Below are positions 25,769 to 34,442 of a DNA stretch of 64,000 nt, one piece after another. Both the position numbers and the translations under genes were made by a program. The notes under the pieces were generated by a model. The model was given only the letters and a program-made list of their open reading frames with translations, had not been told where the DNA came from and did no database searches. Source of the DNA: Streptomyces sp. ALI-76-A (GTDB lineage Bacteria; Actinomycetota; Actinomycetes; Streptomycetales; Streptomycetaceae); the NCBI RefSeq assembly GCF_030287445.1, contig NZ_JASVWB010000004.1:992001-1056000 (forward strand), read 5' to 3'. Numbering within the stretch: the first letter of the stretch is position 1; each line of letters opens with the position of its first letter.

Positions 25769-26010
25769 GCGTGGAAGGGTCGTACACGAGCCTGGACCGC
25801 AAGGTCCACGACCTCCAAATCAGCCTGTCCGGGGTGAGTTCCCAGGTGTCGGACATGGAGGACGCCGTCGGCCGGCTGGAGGACATCCCCCGCCGGGTCG
25901 ACAGTCTCGTGACATGGCCTGTCACGCTCCCCGGGAAAAGCGTCACGCCATCTCGAATACATCCACGTAAGTCCCTTTTCCGGGCAAGGGCCCTTCCTGC
26001 CGGACGGTGA
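25765..26010 (+). CDS. Small coiled-coil protein, possibly truncated (81 aa)
   Basis: GTG start inside the stop of the membrane protein gene, so co-translated. Residues 1-50 have a heptad-like pattern (LDRKVHDLQISLSGVSSQ, DMEDAVGRLEDIPRRVDSL); the last 30 residues are basic and not protein-like, suggesting the original 3' end is lost. A partner of the membrane protein is likely. Confidence 0.6.
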   Translation: MSVEGSYTSLDRKVHDLQISLSGVSSQVSDMEDAVGRLEDIPRRVDSLVTWPVTLPGKSVTPSRIHPRKSLFRARALPAGR

Positions 26011-26237
26011 AGGCGCCGCCGGTCGACCTGATCAACGCCCCGTAATTCAGGGCGAGTCGCCCCAGGGCCCGGCCCGGCCACATCGGCCGTGCCCCGGGGC
26101 ACCCGTATTTCCCAGGACATCGTCATGACACGGAGAAGGTCGCTCCGACGCGCCGTACAACCTTCGGTGAAGTGCGTTCGTCCAATACCTGCCGGGACAC
26201 CGGCAGACCGCACGTTCCGTCACTTCAGGGGGATTTC

Positions 26238-27584
26238 ATGACACCCGTCTCCGTCAGCCGCGCCCTGCGGCTCGGAGCCACCGGCGCCGTGGCCGCGGCG
26301 CTGACCGCCGTCGGCTTGGCGGCCGCGCCCGCCTCGGCCGGGGACGAGCAGTCCGACCAGCTGTGGATCCAGGTGCCGTACGAGAAGACCGTCACCGTCG
26401 CCCCGGCCGGAGGCAGCGCGCGGTACCGCGACCTCCCCGTCGGACTGCACCACGACAACAGCGACTTCTCCGTCACCGACGGCCGCCTCACCGTCGACGC
26501 CTCGGGTCTGGCCGGCGTCGCCGAGGTGGCCTGGCCCGACAATTGTGTGCCCAGCGGGGCCACGGCCGTGTGCTCGGTTCCCGAGGTCCCCGTCCAGGGA
26601 TGGGGGTACGAGGAGCAGGTGAAGCTCAAGGTGCGCGCCCTGTCCGACGCGACCTCGGGAGCGCAGGGGAAGATCACCTATGAGGCGTCGGCCAAGGGCG
26701 GCCCCGAGGGTGAACTCGTCGCTCCGCACAACTCGTTCGACACCACCGTGACGGTCGGCTCGGGTCCCGACCTGGGCATCCCACGCGCCGAGAAGCTGGA
26801 CGGCGCGCGGCCGGGCAGCACCGTCACGGCGCCTGTCTCCGCCGTCACCAACACCGGCAACGAGCCCGCGAACGGCTTCACCCTGCAACTGTGGGCCACG
26901 TACGGCCTCGACTTCGCGACGAAGTACCCGCAATGCACCTACACGGCTCCGGGCGCCGGCACGGCGGTCACCCGCGCCACCTGCGCCTTCGACACGGTCG
27001 TCGAGCCCGGCGCCACCGTCGAACTGCCCGGGCCGCTGAAGCTCGACATCGCGCGGCACGCCCTCTACGAGCGCATCGACTTCGGTGTCGAACCGGCCGG
27101 CGGCGCCACCGACATCCAGACCGACGACAACAACGTCAGCTGGATCATCGAGGCCACCAACAAGGCCGACTTCGAGGTGCGCGGCGGCACGGTCCGGGGC
27201 AAGGCCGGTACGACGGTCCCCGCCACCTTCACCTTCCTCAACCGGGGCCCGGCCTGGGTCGGCCACCTCGGCTCCGGCGACGCGGCCGCGGTCGTCCGGT
27301 TCCACGTCCCGGAGGGCACGAGGGCCACCGCCGTCCCCGAGTCCTGCGAGCCCCGCGCCCTGACCGGCGAGCCCCTGGAGGCACGCCTCGGCGCCCCCCG
27401 CTACGACTGCTACCTCCCGATCTGGGTCAAGCAGAACACGAAGGCCGACTTCCCCTTCACCCTGACCATCGACCGCGTGGTCAAGAGCGCCACGGGCACC
27501 CTGGAAGCCCGCCCTGACTGGGGTACGTCCTTCCCCGACCCGAACCCCCGCAACAACACCTCGAAGCTCGTCGTGAACCCTTGA
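26238..27584 (+). CDS. Secreted protein with repeated Ig-like/DUF11-type domains (448 aa)
   Basis: Signal peptide of about 34 residues (SRALRLGATGAVAAALTAVG, cleavage near ASAGDE). The mature part is beta-rich with repeating units around GSTVTAPVSAVTNTGNEPAN, AGTTVPATFTFLNRGPAW and a final FPDPNPRNNTSKLVV, the usual pattern of DUF11/CARDB-like extracellular domains. No cell-wall sorting signal or membrane anchor follows. ATG at 26238 with AGGGGG. Extracellular structural or adhesive role is likely, specific function unknown. The 227 bases upstream (26011-26237) hold no gene. Confidence 0.8.
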   Translation: MTPVSVSRALRLGATGAVAAALTAVGLAAAPASAGDEQSDQLWIQVPYEKTVTVAPAGGSARYRDLPVGLHHDNSDFSVTDGRLTVDASGLAGVAEVAWPDNCVPSGATAVCSVPEVPVQGWGYEEQVKLKVRALSDATSGAQGKITYEASAKGGPEGELVAPHNSFDTTVTVGSGPDLGIPRAEKLDGARPGSTVTAPVSAVTNTGNEPANGFTLQLWATYGLDFATKYPQCTYTAPGAGTAVTRATCAFDTVVEPGATVELPGPLKLDIARHALYERIDFGVEPAGGATDIQTDDNNVSWIIEATNKADFEVRGGTVRGKAGTTVPATFTFLNRGPAWVGHLGSGDAAAVVRFHVPEGTRATAVPESCEPRALTGEPLEARLGAPRYDCYLPIWVKQNTKADFPFTLTIDRVVKSATGTLEARPDWGTSFPDPNPRNNTSKLVVNP

Positions 27585-27601
27585 GCACACGCACGACAAG
27601 T

Positions 27602-27627
27602 GGGCGCTCCGCACACGCGGGGCGCCC
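27602..27627. terminator. Hairpin after the secreted protein gene
   Basis: Nine-base arms with one G-U pair and an 8-nt loop, 18 bp after the stop codon. The following 300 bases show no recognisable gene. Confidence 0.6.
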
Positions 27628-27941
27628 CTCGTATGCGCCCCGTGCTACAGATGCTTCGCCTCAGCTGACGGCCGCCTGCTCCGCGGCTGCTGCCGACGTC
27701 CTGGAGGGCATCGGCGGGCTCCTGGCCGGCCTCACAGCAGAACGGGACCTCTGGCCCGGCGAGGGCCCGCTCGCTCCGCTCTGCCGACGCGCGTGATCAA
27801 CACGATCAGACTTCCCCGCAACCCTCGGGCCAGGGAGTGCGTTCCTTCTGCAAATCGAGGTCAGGCCGATCTCCTGCAGAGTGCTCAGCTCCGCCACGAC
27901 TGGGTCTCGGCTTGGTGAACCGTGACGTAGCGCAGGGCCTG

Positions 27942-28559
27942 ATGTCCGAGCGTGTGACCATGCGCTTCGAACCGGGTTCGCTTATACCGCGCTTGCTGGG
28001 CAACGATGGCCGGCCTGGAAACCCCTCAGATGCGCGAAGCGACGGGTTCGCGGGTGGCTGCATCAGCCTGATCGTCTTGCTCATCGAGATCCCGGTCGCC
28101 CTTCTGCTGGGGCTGACCTCGGTCCTCCGGGAATGGGGCCGTGCGGACGAGCAAGCCGTACCCCCGATGGACTGGGTTCCGATCCTGTGGCTCGGCGGGT
28201 TCACGCTGGGCGTACTCGTGATCGCCGGCATCTTCCTGTACGCGGCACATCCGTTCGCAGGCGCGCTCCAACTACTCGTGGCAGCCATAGCACTGCTCTT
28301 CACCATCGCCGCTTGGCACAACCAGTACGAGCGTGCCCACCCGCCCCCGCTACCGACGAAGGCCGGGCTGCCGCACGCTCTCTGCAGGACGATTCCCGGA
28401 CAGTCTGCGACAAGCGTGCCGCCTGGTGTCAGCCCGCCAGGCGTCACCGACGCCACCGCGCACACGCTGAAGGCCGTGAGGCAGAACACGACGCGCTGGG
28501 CGGCTGGGAGGACACCCCGTACGACTCCGATGCCTTCACCACCAACATCGGTGATCTGA
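27942..28559 (+). CDS. Membrane protein, 3' end probably replaced (about 205 aa as read)
   Basis: Three hydrophobic segments are clear: GGCISLIVLLIEIPVALLLG, WVPILWLGGFTLGVLVIAGI and PFAGALQLLVAAIALLFTIA. After PPLPTKAGLPHAL (near 28380) the frame runs into DNA that belongs to other genes: an inverted copy of part of 29188-29235, and then an oxygenase remnant. The true C-terminus is therefore unknown. ATG at 27942 (MSERVTMRF) preferred over a much longer open frame. Confidence 0.55.
   Translation: MSERVTMRFEPGSLIPRLLGNDGRPGNPSDARSDGFAGGCISLIVLLIEIPVALLLGLTSVLREWGRADEQAVPPMDWVPILWLGGFTLGVLVIAGIFLYAAHPFAGALQLLVAAIALLFTIAAWHNQYERAHPPPLPTKAGLPHALCRTIPGQSATSVPPGVSPPGVTDATAHTLKAVRQNTTRWAAGRTPRTTPMPSPPTSVI
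28451..28498. repeat. Inverted copy of part of the membrane gene at 29188-29235
   Basis: The reverse complement matches 29188-29235 at 46 of 48 bases. On the minus strand it encodes RVVFCLTAFSVCAVA, against RVVFCLTAFGLCAVA in the intact gene. It marks an old rearrangement. Confidence 0.75.
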
Positions 28560-28813
28560 TGGCCCGTTGGACCGGCGACCGCTGGCGTTCCGGACGCCAC
28601 CGCGTCCTGCCGCCCCCGGCCGACGAACCCGCCGAGGAGCTGATGTCGCTGGTCTACTTCGGCGAGCGCACCCCGGGCACGGTCGTCTTCGGCGAGTGCA
28701 CCCCGGGCACGGTCGTCGAGTCGGTGCCCGCACCGATCGGGCGGGTGGCGCACCCTCCGGTGGACTCGCACGTCTACCTGCGGGCGCAGCCGGACTCGGT
28801 GACCGTCACCTGA
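28499..28813 (+). pseudogene. C-terminal remnant of a 2OG-Fe(II) oxygenase (isopenicillin N synthase family)
   Basis: The frame begins abruptly with GGWEDTP and continues FTTNIGDLMARWTGDRWRSG, HRVLPPPADEPAEELMSLVYF and a short tail. This is the typical end of isopenicillin N synthase-like oxygenases, including the RxxxHRV segment that binds 2-oxoglutarate. No start or N-terminal iron-ligand region is present. A 30-bp tandem duplication (28658-28687 and 28688-28717, one mismatch) adds ten residues. Confidence 0.7.
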
Positions 28814-28830
28814 CCGGTCGCCGTTCGGCC

Positions 28831-28930
28831 GACCGCCTCCCTGTCGAACCGACCACCTCCCTGTCGAACCGACCGTCTCCCCGTCCGCAGACCGCCTCCC
28901 CGTCGAACCGACCGCCTCCCCGTCGCGTCA
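28831..28930. repeat. Five tandem ~20-bp repeats
   Basis: Units start GACCGCCTCCC(T/C)GTCGAACC at 28831, 28851, 28871, 28890 and 28910, with the third shortened to 19 bases. They lie just after the oxygenase remnant and upstream of the GntR operon promoter. Confidence 0.8.
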
Positions 28931-28973
28931 CGGGAACCGCCCCGCTCCGGAACCTGCCTTCCCCTCGCACCGC

Positions 28974-29041
28974 CTTGTATCGAACGTTTGACACAAGATC
29001 CCTGGCCACGGCATCTTGTACTCACCGCTTGATACAAGATG
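28974..29041. promoter_or_regulatory. Two operator-like inverted repeats upstream of the GntR operon
   Basis: CTTGT/ACAAG (28974-28978, 28993-28997, 14-nt spacer) and CATCTTGTA/TACAAGATG (29012-29020, 29033-29041, 12-nt spacer) share the half-site CTTGTA. Both precede the membrane protein-GntR operon at 29059, so they are likely binding sites of the GntR protein encoded by that operon. A TTGACA-like box (28989-28994) overlaps the first site. Confidence 0.6.
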
Positions 29042-29058
29042 ATCCGGGGGATCTCCGC

Positions 29059-29853
29059 ATGCTCGACACTGCCCCGCCCCAGTACCGGTTGCTCGACCAC
29101 GCCGACCACTACGCCCGCTGGTCCGGTCTGGCCATCGGTCTCGTGGTCGCGCAGGCGCTGTCCACACTGGGAAACGTCGAGTTCGAGCAGCGCGTCGTGT
29201 TCTGCCTCACGGCCTTCGGCCTGTGCGCGGTGGCGGGTGTCCTGCTCGCCGACGCCCTGACCCTGCGCCCCCAGGAGGCGGTACGCACCGCGAGTCTCGC
29301 ACCACGCCTGGTCAGAGACCATGTGCCGCCGCACATGGGTCCCCTGATCGCCCTTCAGGGGCTCTCCCTCGTCGTCCTGCTGGTGATCACGGCCGCCACG
29401 GCCTCCGTCGACCCCGACCGCGTTTTCAGCACGGGGAAGGTCCTCACCCTCACCTGCAACGGGATGCGGGCGACCACCGGCCCCTGGCCCGGCCTGTACT
29501 ACACCCTCCCGATGTTCGGCGCGCTCGCCATAGCCACCCCCACCTGCGTCTGGGCCCTGCGCCGCATCGCCCACGGTACGGGTGAGGAGCAGCAGCGCCG
29601 CGACCGCGCGTGGGCGGTCACCGGCGCCTGGGGCCTGTTGGTGTCCAGCCAGCAGCTGTACGCCGTGCTGATGGTCTCCCTCGCGCTGACGGAGACGGGC
29701 TGCGCCGGCGCGCTGGGCGTGCTGACCTTCTGGGTGTTCTACCCGCTGGCACTGCTGAACCTGTTCACCGCCGTCTGGTCCCTGGTCACCGTGGTGGCAC
29801 CGCGGGCCGTCGCCGACGAGGCGGCGGCAGAGAGGTCCTACGACGATGAGTGA
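29059..29853 (+). CDS. Multi-pass membrane protein co-transcribed with a GntR regulator (264 aa)
   Basis: Six or so hydrophobic segments, including WSGLAIGLVVAQALSTLG, FCLTAFGLCAVAGVLLAD, LIALQGLSLVVLLVITAATA, WGLLVSSQQLYAVLMVSLAL and LTFWVFYPLALLNLFTAVWS. I do not recognise a named family. Short GntR (YtrA-like) regulators are commonly encoded with membrane or ABC proteins; here the GntR gene overlaps the 3' end by 8 bases. ATG with GGGGGAT upstream. Confidence 0.75.
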   Translation: MLDTAPPQYRLLDHADHYARWSGLAIGLVVAQALSTLGNVEFEQRVVFCLTAFGLCAVAGVLLADALTLRPQEAVRTASLAPRLVRDHVPPHMGPLIALQGLSLVVLLVITAATASVDPDRVFSTGKVLTLTCNGMRATTGPWPGLYYTLPMFGALAIATPTCVWALRRIAHGTGEEQQRRDRAWAVTGAWGLLVSSQQLYAVLMVSLALTETGCAGALGVLTFWVFYPLALLNLFTAVWSLVTVVAPRAVADEAAAERSYDDE

Positions 29854-30232
29854 GGCCGCCGTCCGCGTCGACACCACCAGCCAGGTCCCTCCGTACGAGC
29901 AGATCCGCGCGCAGCTCGCCGCGCTGATCGTCACCGGGCGGCTGGCCGAGGGCGACCGGCTGCCGACCGTGCGCCAGCTGGCCACAGACCTCGGGCTGGC
30001 ACCGGGCACCGTCGCCCGCGCCTACCGTGAGCTGGAGGCCGGCGAGCTGATCCGCACCCGTCGGGGCGCGGGCACCCGGGTGGCGGCGCCGCCCACCGGC
30101 CCGACCCGTCCGCACACTGTCCAACTCGCCACTCTTGCGCGTGACTTCACTTCGTCCGCCCGCGCCCTGGGCGCCGACACCGAGGCCATTCTGACCGCCG
30201 TCCGCGACGCCCTGGGCTCGGACCGGCCCTAG
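29846..30232 (+). CDS. GntR-family regulator, YtrA-like (128 aa)
   Basis: N-terminal winged helix: PPYEQIRAQLAALIVTGRLA, GDRLPTVRQLATDLGLAPGT and YRELEAGELIRTRRGAGTRV. It has only a short C-terminal part, as in the YtrA subfamily. The start overlaps the upstream membrane gene. Its TAG stop lies in the CTAG target duplicated by the following insertion sequence, so the IS landed exactly at its end without harming it. Probably autoregulates through 28974-29041. Confidence 0.88.
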   Translation: MSEAAVRVDTTSQVPPYEQIRAQLAALIVTGRLAEGDRLPTVRQLATDLGLAPGTVARAYRELEAGELIRTRRGAGTRVAAPPTGPTRPHTVQLATLARDFTSSARALGADTEAILTAVRDALGSDRP

Positions 30233-30258
30233 GCGGTGTCTTCAAATGATCTTTAGTA

Positions 30259-30657
30259 GTGGATCATGGTCGGGTGATACGTCGCCATGAACTGTCCGAT
30301 GCCGAGTGGGAGTTCGTCCGGCCACTGCTGCCGGTGTCACTGCGAGGCCGGAAGCGGCTGGACGACCGCAAGGTGCTCAACGGGATCGTGTGGAAGTTCC
30401 GCACCGGAACGGCCTGGCGGGACGTGCCGGAGCGGTACGGCCCGTGGGCCACGCTGTACACCCGCTTTCGCCGGTGGGCTCTGGACGGCACGTTCGAGCG
30501 CATGCTCCGGGCCGCCCAGGCCAGGGCGGACGCGGCCGGGGACATCGACTGGCTCGTGTCGGTCGACTCCACCATCGTCCGTGCTCACCAGCACGCCGCC
30601 GGGGCCCGAAAAGGGGGGCCCGCTGTCCCGGCCTCGGACGCTCCCGAGGCGGTCTGA
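30259..30657 (+). CDS. IS5-family transposase, first frame (132 aa)
   Basis: Residues 1-110 show the DUF4096-type N-terminal domain (RHELSDAEWEFVRPLLPV, WRDVPERYGPWATLYTRFRR) and the first catalytic Asp in SVDSTIVRAHQH. The frame ends after a run AAAAGGGGGG at 30609-30618, a typical slippage site joining it to the second frame. Confidence 0.85.
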   Translation: MDHGRVIRRHELSDAEWEFVRPLLPVSLRGRKRLDDRKVLNGIVWKFRTGTAWRDVPERYGPWATLYTRFRRWALDGTFERMLRAAQARADAAGDIDWLVSVDSTIVRAHQHAAGARKGGPAVPASDAPEAV

Positions 30658-31106
30658 CCAGCAAGATTCATCTCGCCTGCGATGCCTTCGGCCGCCCGCT
30701 CGCCTTCACGGTCACGGGCGGGAACACCAACGACTGCACCCAGTTCACCGCCGTGATGGAGGCGATACGGGTGCCCCGCATCGGTCCGGGACGGCCCCGC
30801 GTACGGCCTGCCCATGTCCTGGGCGACAAGGGCTACAGCTCCCGGGCCATCCGCACCTGGCTGCGACAGCACGGCATCAGCCACACCATCCCCGAGCGGG
30901 CCGACCAGATCCGCAACCGGCTCCGACGCGGCAGCCGGGGCGGACGCCCGCCGGCCTTCGACAAACAGCTCTACAAGCGACGCAACGTGGTCGAACGCTG
31001 CTTCAACCGCTTGAAGCAGTGGCGAGGCATCGCAACCCGCTACGACAAGACCGCCGAGTCCTACCAAGCAGCCGTCACCCTCGCATCGCTCCTGATGTGG
31101 GCGTGA
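30610..31106 (+). CDS. IS5-family transposase, second frame (catalytic C-terminal part)
   Basis: Continues with GGLTSKIHLACDAFGRPLAF, LGDKGYSSRAIR (second catalytic Asp) and RRNVVERCFNRLKQWRGIA (Glu of the DDE triad). It has no start of its own and depends on frameshifting at the A4G6 run. Confidence 0.85.
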
Positions 31107-31122
31107 CATTTGAAGACACTCC

Positions 31123-32234
31123 CTAGTGTCCTGAGTCGGGAATTCTGTTCAGATATCCGGCGAGGCGTTCAAGGATCTCGTCCGCGGTCTTCGTCCAGAC
31201 GAAGGGTTTCGGGTCTTCGTTCCAGGTCTTGATCCAGGTGCGGATGTCCTTCTCCAGGGCCTGGACGTTCTTGTGGACGCCTCGCCGTATCTGCTTGTCG
31301 GTGAGCAGGCCGAACCACCGCTCGACCTGGTTGAGCCAGGAGGAGCTGGTGGGGGTGAAGTGCACGTGGAAGCGGGGATGCGCGGCCAGCCATCGCTGAA
31401 TGGCGGGGGTCTTGTGCGTCGAGGCGTTGTCGCAGATCAGGTGCACGTCCAGCCCGTCGGGCACCTCCTTGTCGATCCGGGTCAGGAACTTCTTGAACTC
31501 CACGGCGCGATGCCGGCGGTGGATCTGGCCGATCACCTCGCCGGTGGCGGTGTTCAGCGCGGCGAACAGAGTGGTGACGCCGCCGCGCACGTAGTCATGG
31601 GTGCGGCGCTCGGGCATGCCCGGCATCATCGGCAGCACAGGCGCCGACCGGTCCAGAGCCTGGATCTGCGTCTTTTCGTCGACACAGAGCACCAGCGCAT
31701 GCTCGGGCGGAGCGAGATACAGCCCGACCACGTCACGAACCTTCTCGATGAACTGCGGATCCCTGGACAGCTTGAAGGTGTCCACCAGGTGTGGCTTGAG
31801 GCCGAAGGTTCGCCAGATCCGCGCGATGGCCGACTGAGACAGCCCACCTCCTTGGCCATGGACCGCGTCGACCAGTGCGTGGCGTCCTTCGGCGTGGTCT
31901 CCAGCGTCTTGACGACCACTTCCTCGACCTGGCCGTCGGTGATCTTCCGCGGTCCACCCGGACGCGGTTCGTCAGTCAGGCCCTCCAGCCGGTCCCGGAC
32001 GAACCGGGCCCGCCACCGGCTCACCGTGTGTGCCTCGACGCCCAGCCGGCCCGCAACATCCTTGTTCGAGGCGCCGGTTGCGCTCTCCAGCACAATCCGG
32101 CACCGCAGAGCCAGCGCCTGCGACGACGTCCGCCGTCTCGCCCAACGCGTCAGCGTCTCGCGCTCGTCATCGGTCAGTACCAGCTCGGCCTTCGGCCGTC
32201 CCATCCTCGCCACCCGGCCATCATGCCGAAGCAA
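31123..32234 (-). pseudogene. IS630-family transposase split by a frameshift
   Basis: The N-terminal half (from 32234 or ATG 32204) has LTDDERETLTRWARRRTSSQ, NKDVAGRLGVEAHTVSRWRA and ends TTPKDATHWSTRSMAKEVG. The second half in another frame continues LSQSAIARIW, VDTFKLSRDPQFIEKV, with DDE residues in LCVDEKTQ, LICDNASTHK and NQVERWF. A single missing base near 31843 separates them; adding one base gives a continuous protein. Either inactivated or dependent on frameshifting. The TAG stop of the second half lies in the target TA. Confidence 0.8.
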
Positions 32235-32270
32235 CAGAGACTTACGCAGCGAATTCCCGACTCAGGACAC
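31126..32270 (-). mobile_element. IS630-family insertion sequence (1145 bp), inserted in the TSD of the preceding IS
   Basis: Perfect 20-bp terminal inverted repeats (31126-31145, 32251-32270) and TA duplicated outside (31124-31125, 32271-32272). The TA used belongs to the CTAG duplicated by the IS5-type element, so this insertion is the younger one. Confidence 0.9.
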
Positions 32271-32322
32271 TAGGTGTGCTGTCCCGGGACGTTGGTGAGG
32301 GCCGCGCCGAAGGCGACCGCCC

Positions 32323-32553
32323 CGTGACACCCCCCGCCACCTCGCCCGGCTCCTGCTCACCCACCCTGAGCACCTGTGGACCAGGGACACCGACCTGCTC
32401 GGCCTCCTCATCGCGGCGTGCCCGGAGATGACCGCACTGGCCCGACTCACCGGCGAGTTCGCCGCGCTCCTGACCCCGGCCCAGGCTAACGACGACAAGC
32501 TCACCCAGTGGATCGCCACGGTCCGCACCGCTGGCCTGCCCCACCTGAAATGA
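32323..32553 (+). pseudogene. ISL3-family transposase remnant
   Basis: About 75 codons starting RDTPRHLARLLL, then CPEMTALARLTGEFAALLTP and NDDKLTQWIATVRTAGLP, ending in TGA. This is the internal segment of IS204/IS1001/IS1096-type transposases. No start, ends or catalytic residues remain. Confidence 0.65.
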
Positions 32554-32591
32554 CGACAGAGGGTGTCGGGTTTACGGCTGACGATGGACGT

Positions 32592-33113
32592 ATGCGCGAA
32601 ACCCCAGAAGAACTCAACAAGCTCCAGTCCCTCCTCGACTCCTCCCTCTCCGGCTCGACCGCACACCTCCGCTCGATCGTCGAGGGCCGCACCATCACGG
32701 CGGCGCAGCTCACCGGGGTCCTCACCGGCATGTGCACGCTCGCCCTCTCCACGGTGACCGCAAAGGGCGAACCGCGGATCAGCGGCGCCGACGGGCACTT
32801 CCTGCACGGCCGGTGGCACTTCGGCACGGCGCGCAACGCCGCCAAGGCCCGTCATCTCGCGGCCCGTCCGGCCGCCAGCGTCGCGCACATGCGCGGCGAG
32901 GACCTCGGCGTGTTCACCCACGGCACGGTGGAGGAGCTGAACCCCGAGGACACCGAGACCACGGCCGACTGGCAGGAACTCCGCGCCTACTTGAAGGACT
33001 TCTACGGCGACGACGACGCCTTCGACTGGAACCACGAGGTCGTCTACTACCGGCTGAACCCGCACTGGATGACCGTCTACGCCCCCGACCTCGACAAGCT
33101 CACCGGCACGTGA
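32592..33113 (+). CDS. Pyridoxamine 5'-phosphate oxidase-family protein (173 aa)
   Basis: Split-barrel flavin-binding fold: CTLALSTVTAKGEPRISGAD, HGRWHFGTARNAAKARHLAA, FTHGTVEEL and a C-terminal WNHEVVYYRLNPHWMTVY. Such proteins bind FMN, F420 or haem; substrate unknown. ATG at 32592; the frame is open upstream but that part is IS debris. Confidence 0.8.
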   Translation: MRETPEELNKLQSLLDSSLSGSTAHLRSIVEGRTITAAQLTGVLTGMCTLALSTVTAKGEPRISGADGHFLHGRWHFGTARNAAKARHLAARPAASVAHMRGEDLGVFTHGTVEELNPEDTETTADWQELRAYLKDFYGDDDAFDWNHEVVYYRLNPHWMTVYAPDLDKLTGT

Positions 33114-33375
33114 CGCCGGGCCCGTCGACGAGGGCCTGCACCTGCGCGTACGTGGGTGCGGGGCCGGCCGACGGCGCGCCGTCGCGTACCGCCAGCGCCG
33201 TGGCGACGGCCTCGCCCAGCGCCCGCCGGTACAGCAGCGACCCGCGGCTGCCCCAACTCCTTCCCCAAGCTCTCAACTCCGCTTCGCTGCGTTCGAGCAG
33301 GGGGCCGCCCGGCGTCTTGCCGGTCCAGGGGAGCAGGAACGGCAAAGTCGCGAGTTGGCCCCGAACCCACGGAAG
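33100..33375 (-). pseudogene. C-terminal remnant of an unidentified gene
   Basis: The leftward frame reads LLPWVRGQLATLPFLLPW, ERSEAELRAWGRSWGSRG and LLYRRALGEAVATALAVRDG, protein-like and clearly better than the + strand. It ends 14 bases inside the convergent gene at 33113. Upstream of about 33375 the signal is lost. No family recognised. Confidence 0.4.
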
Positions 33376-33542
33376 CAACTCCGCAGAGCACGACCACGGA
33401 CCCTTGAGTTCCCACCGAGAACCCTTCAGTTTGCGTGAACTTACGGGACTCCCCGGGTGTGAGTAGTTGGGGTACTGAAACTTCCCCTTGATGGTGGACA
33501 CCTGGAGACTGGGACGTGAGGTTCCAGAGGAAGTAGTGCCAG

Positions 33543-33717
33543 GTGGGAAGTAGGAGCAACCGCAGCAGGCGGTACTCGGAGGAGTTCAAGCGCGACGCGG
33601 TCGCGCTGGTGACGGTCCTCCGGCAAGACCGTCACCGAGGTGGCCCGGGAGATCGGGGTCAGCGCCGAGGGCCTGCGGAACTGGGTCAAGCAGGACGCGA
33701 TCGACCGCGGGCAGGGG
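33543..33717 (+). pseudogene. IS3-family orfA remnant
   Basis: RSRRYSEEFKRDAVALVTVL, then a frameshift into TEVAREIG-VSAEGLRNWVKQ: the helix-turn-helix start of an IS3 orfA. It is interrupted by an IS30 piece at about 33718. Confidence 0.65.
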
Positions 33718-34099
33718 GCTATGGCGCGATCGCGATGAACGCAGCACTCACGACGTCGATGGCGCAGCTGCCCGAGCAGCTACGCAAGACCCTCACCTGG
33801 GACCGCGGGAAGGAACTCTCCGGCCATGCCCAGTTCGCTCTCGACACCGGGACGAAGGTTTTCTTCGCCGATCCGCACTCGCCCTGGCAACGACCGACGA
33901 ACGAGAACACGAACGGGCTGCTGCGTCAGTACTTCCCGAAGGGCACCGATCTCTCCCGGTGGTCGTCCACGGACCTCGAAGCCGTCGCCATGGCGATCAA
34001 CAACCGGCCCCGCAAGATCTTCGGTTGGCGAACGCCGGCCGAGGTCTTCGAAGAGCAGCTACGCTCGCTGCAACAACCCGGTGTTGCAACGACCAATTG
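33718..34099 (+). pseudogene. IS30-family transposase C-terminal remnant
   Basis: TTSMAQLPEQLRKTLTWDRG, KVFFADPHSPWQRPTNENTN and GLLRQYFPKGTDLS are hallmarks of IS30 transposases, including the catalytic Asp and Glu. The N-terminal half is missing. Confidence 0.75.
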
Positions 34100-34371
34100 A
34101 ACTCGCCGAGTACACCGCTGACGAACTCCGCCGGGAAATAAACAGGTTGGGCCTGCGGCAGAGCATGGGCCGAACCGGCTCGTGCTACGACAATGCCGCC
34201 GCCGAGAGCTTCTTCGCGCTGCTGAAAGCGGGGATCGGCACCCGCCGCTGGCCCGACCGGATTACCGCCCGCGCTGAGATCTTCACCTTCATCGAGGCCT
34301 TCTACAACCGCAAGCGGTTGCGGAGGCATCCAGTCTGGGGCTACCTCACCCCGCTGGAGACCCGGCAGTGA
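34088..34371 (+). pseudogene. IS3-family orfB C-terminal remnant
   Basis: GLRQSMGRTGSCYDNAAAES (catalytic Glu region), then RAEIFTFIEAFYNRKRLRRH and GYLTPLETRQ. It is likely the 3' half of the IS3 element whose orfA start is at 33543, split by the IS30 piece. Confidence 0.75.
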
Positions 34372-34442
34372 CACGAGCAAGAACACGCCCTCGCAGCGTA
34401 AGCATCGAGTCTCCAGCATCACGGGGAGACTTCATCCCCGCC

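Larger units (their letters stand above)
30233..31122 (+). mobile_element. IS5-family insertion sequence (890 bp)
   Basis: Terminal inverted repeats share GTGTCTTCAAATG at both ends, and CTAG is duplicated outside them (30229-30232, 31123-31126), the expected IS5-type target. Two overlapping frames encode one transposase joined by frameshifting. The element looks complete. Confidence 0.88.

Noticed and set aside
26220..27614. Leftward 464-codon ORF opposite the secreted protein
   Set aside because: Composition is that of an antisense GC3 shadow; the + strand has a signal peptide and domain repeats.
28831..28930. Possible CRISPR array
   Set aside because: Units are directly adjacent with no unique spacers and no cas genes nearby; these are plain tandem repeats.
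30259..32270. Composite transposon made of the two adjacent IS elements
   Set aside because: They belong to different families with different ends; nested insertion explains the junction fully.
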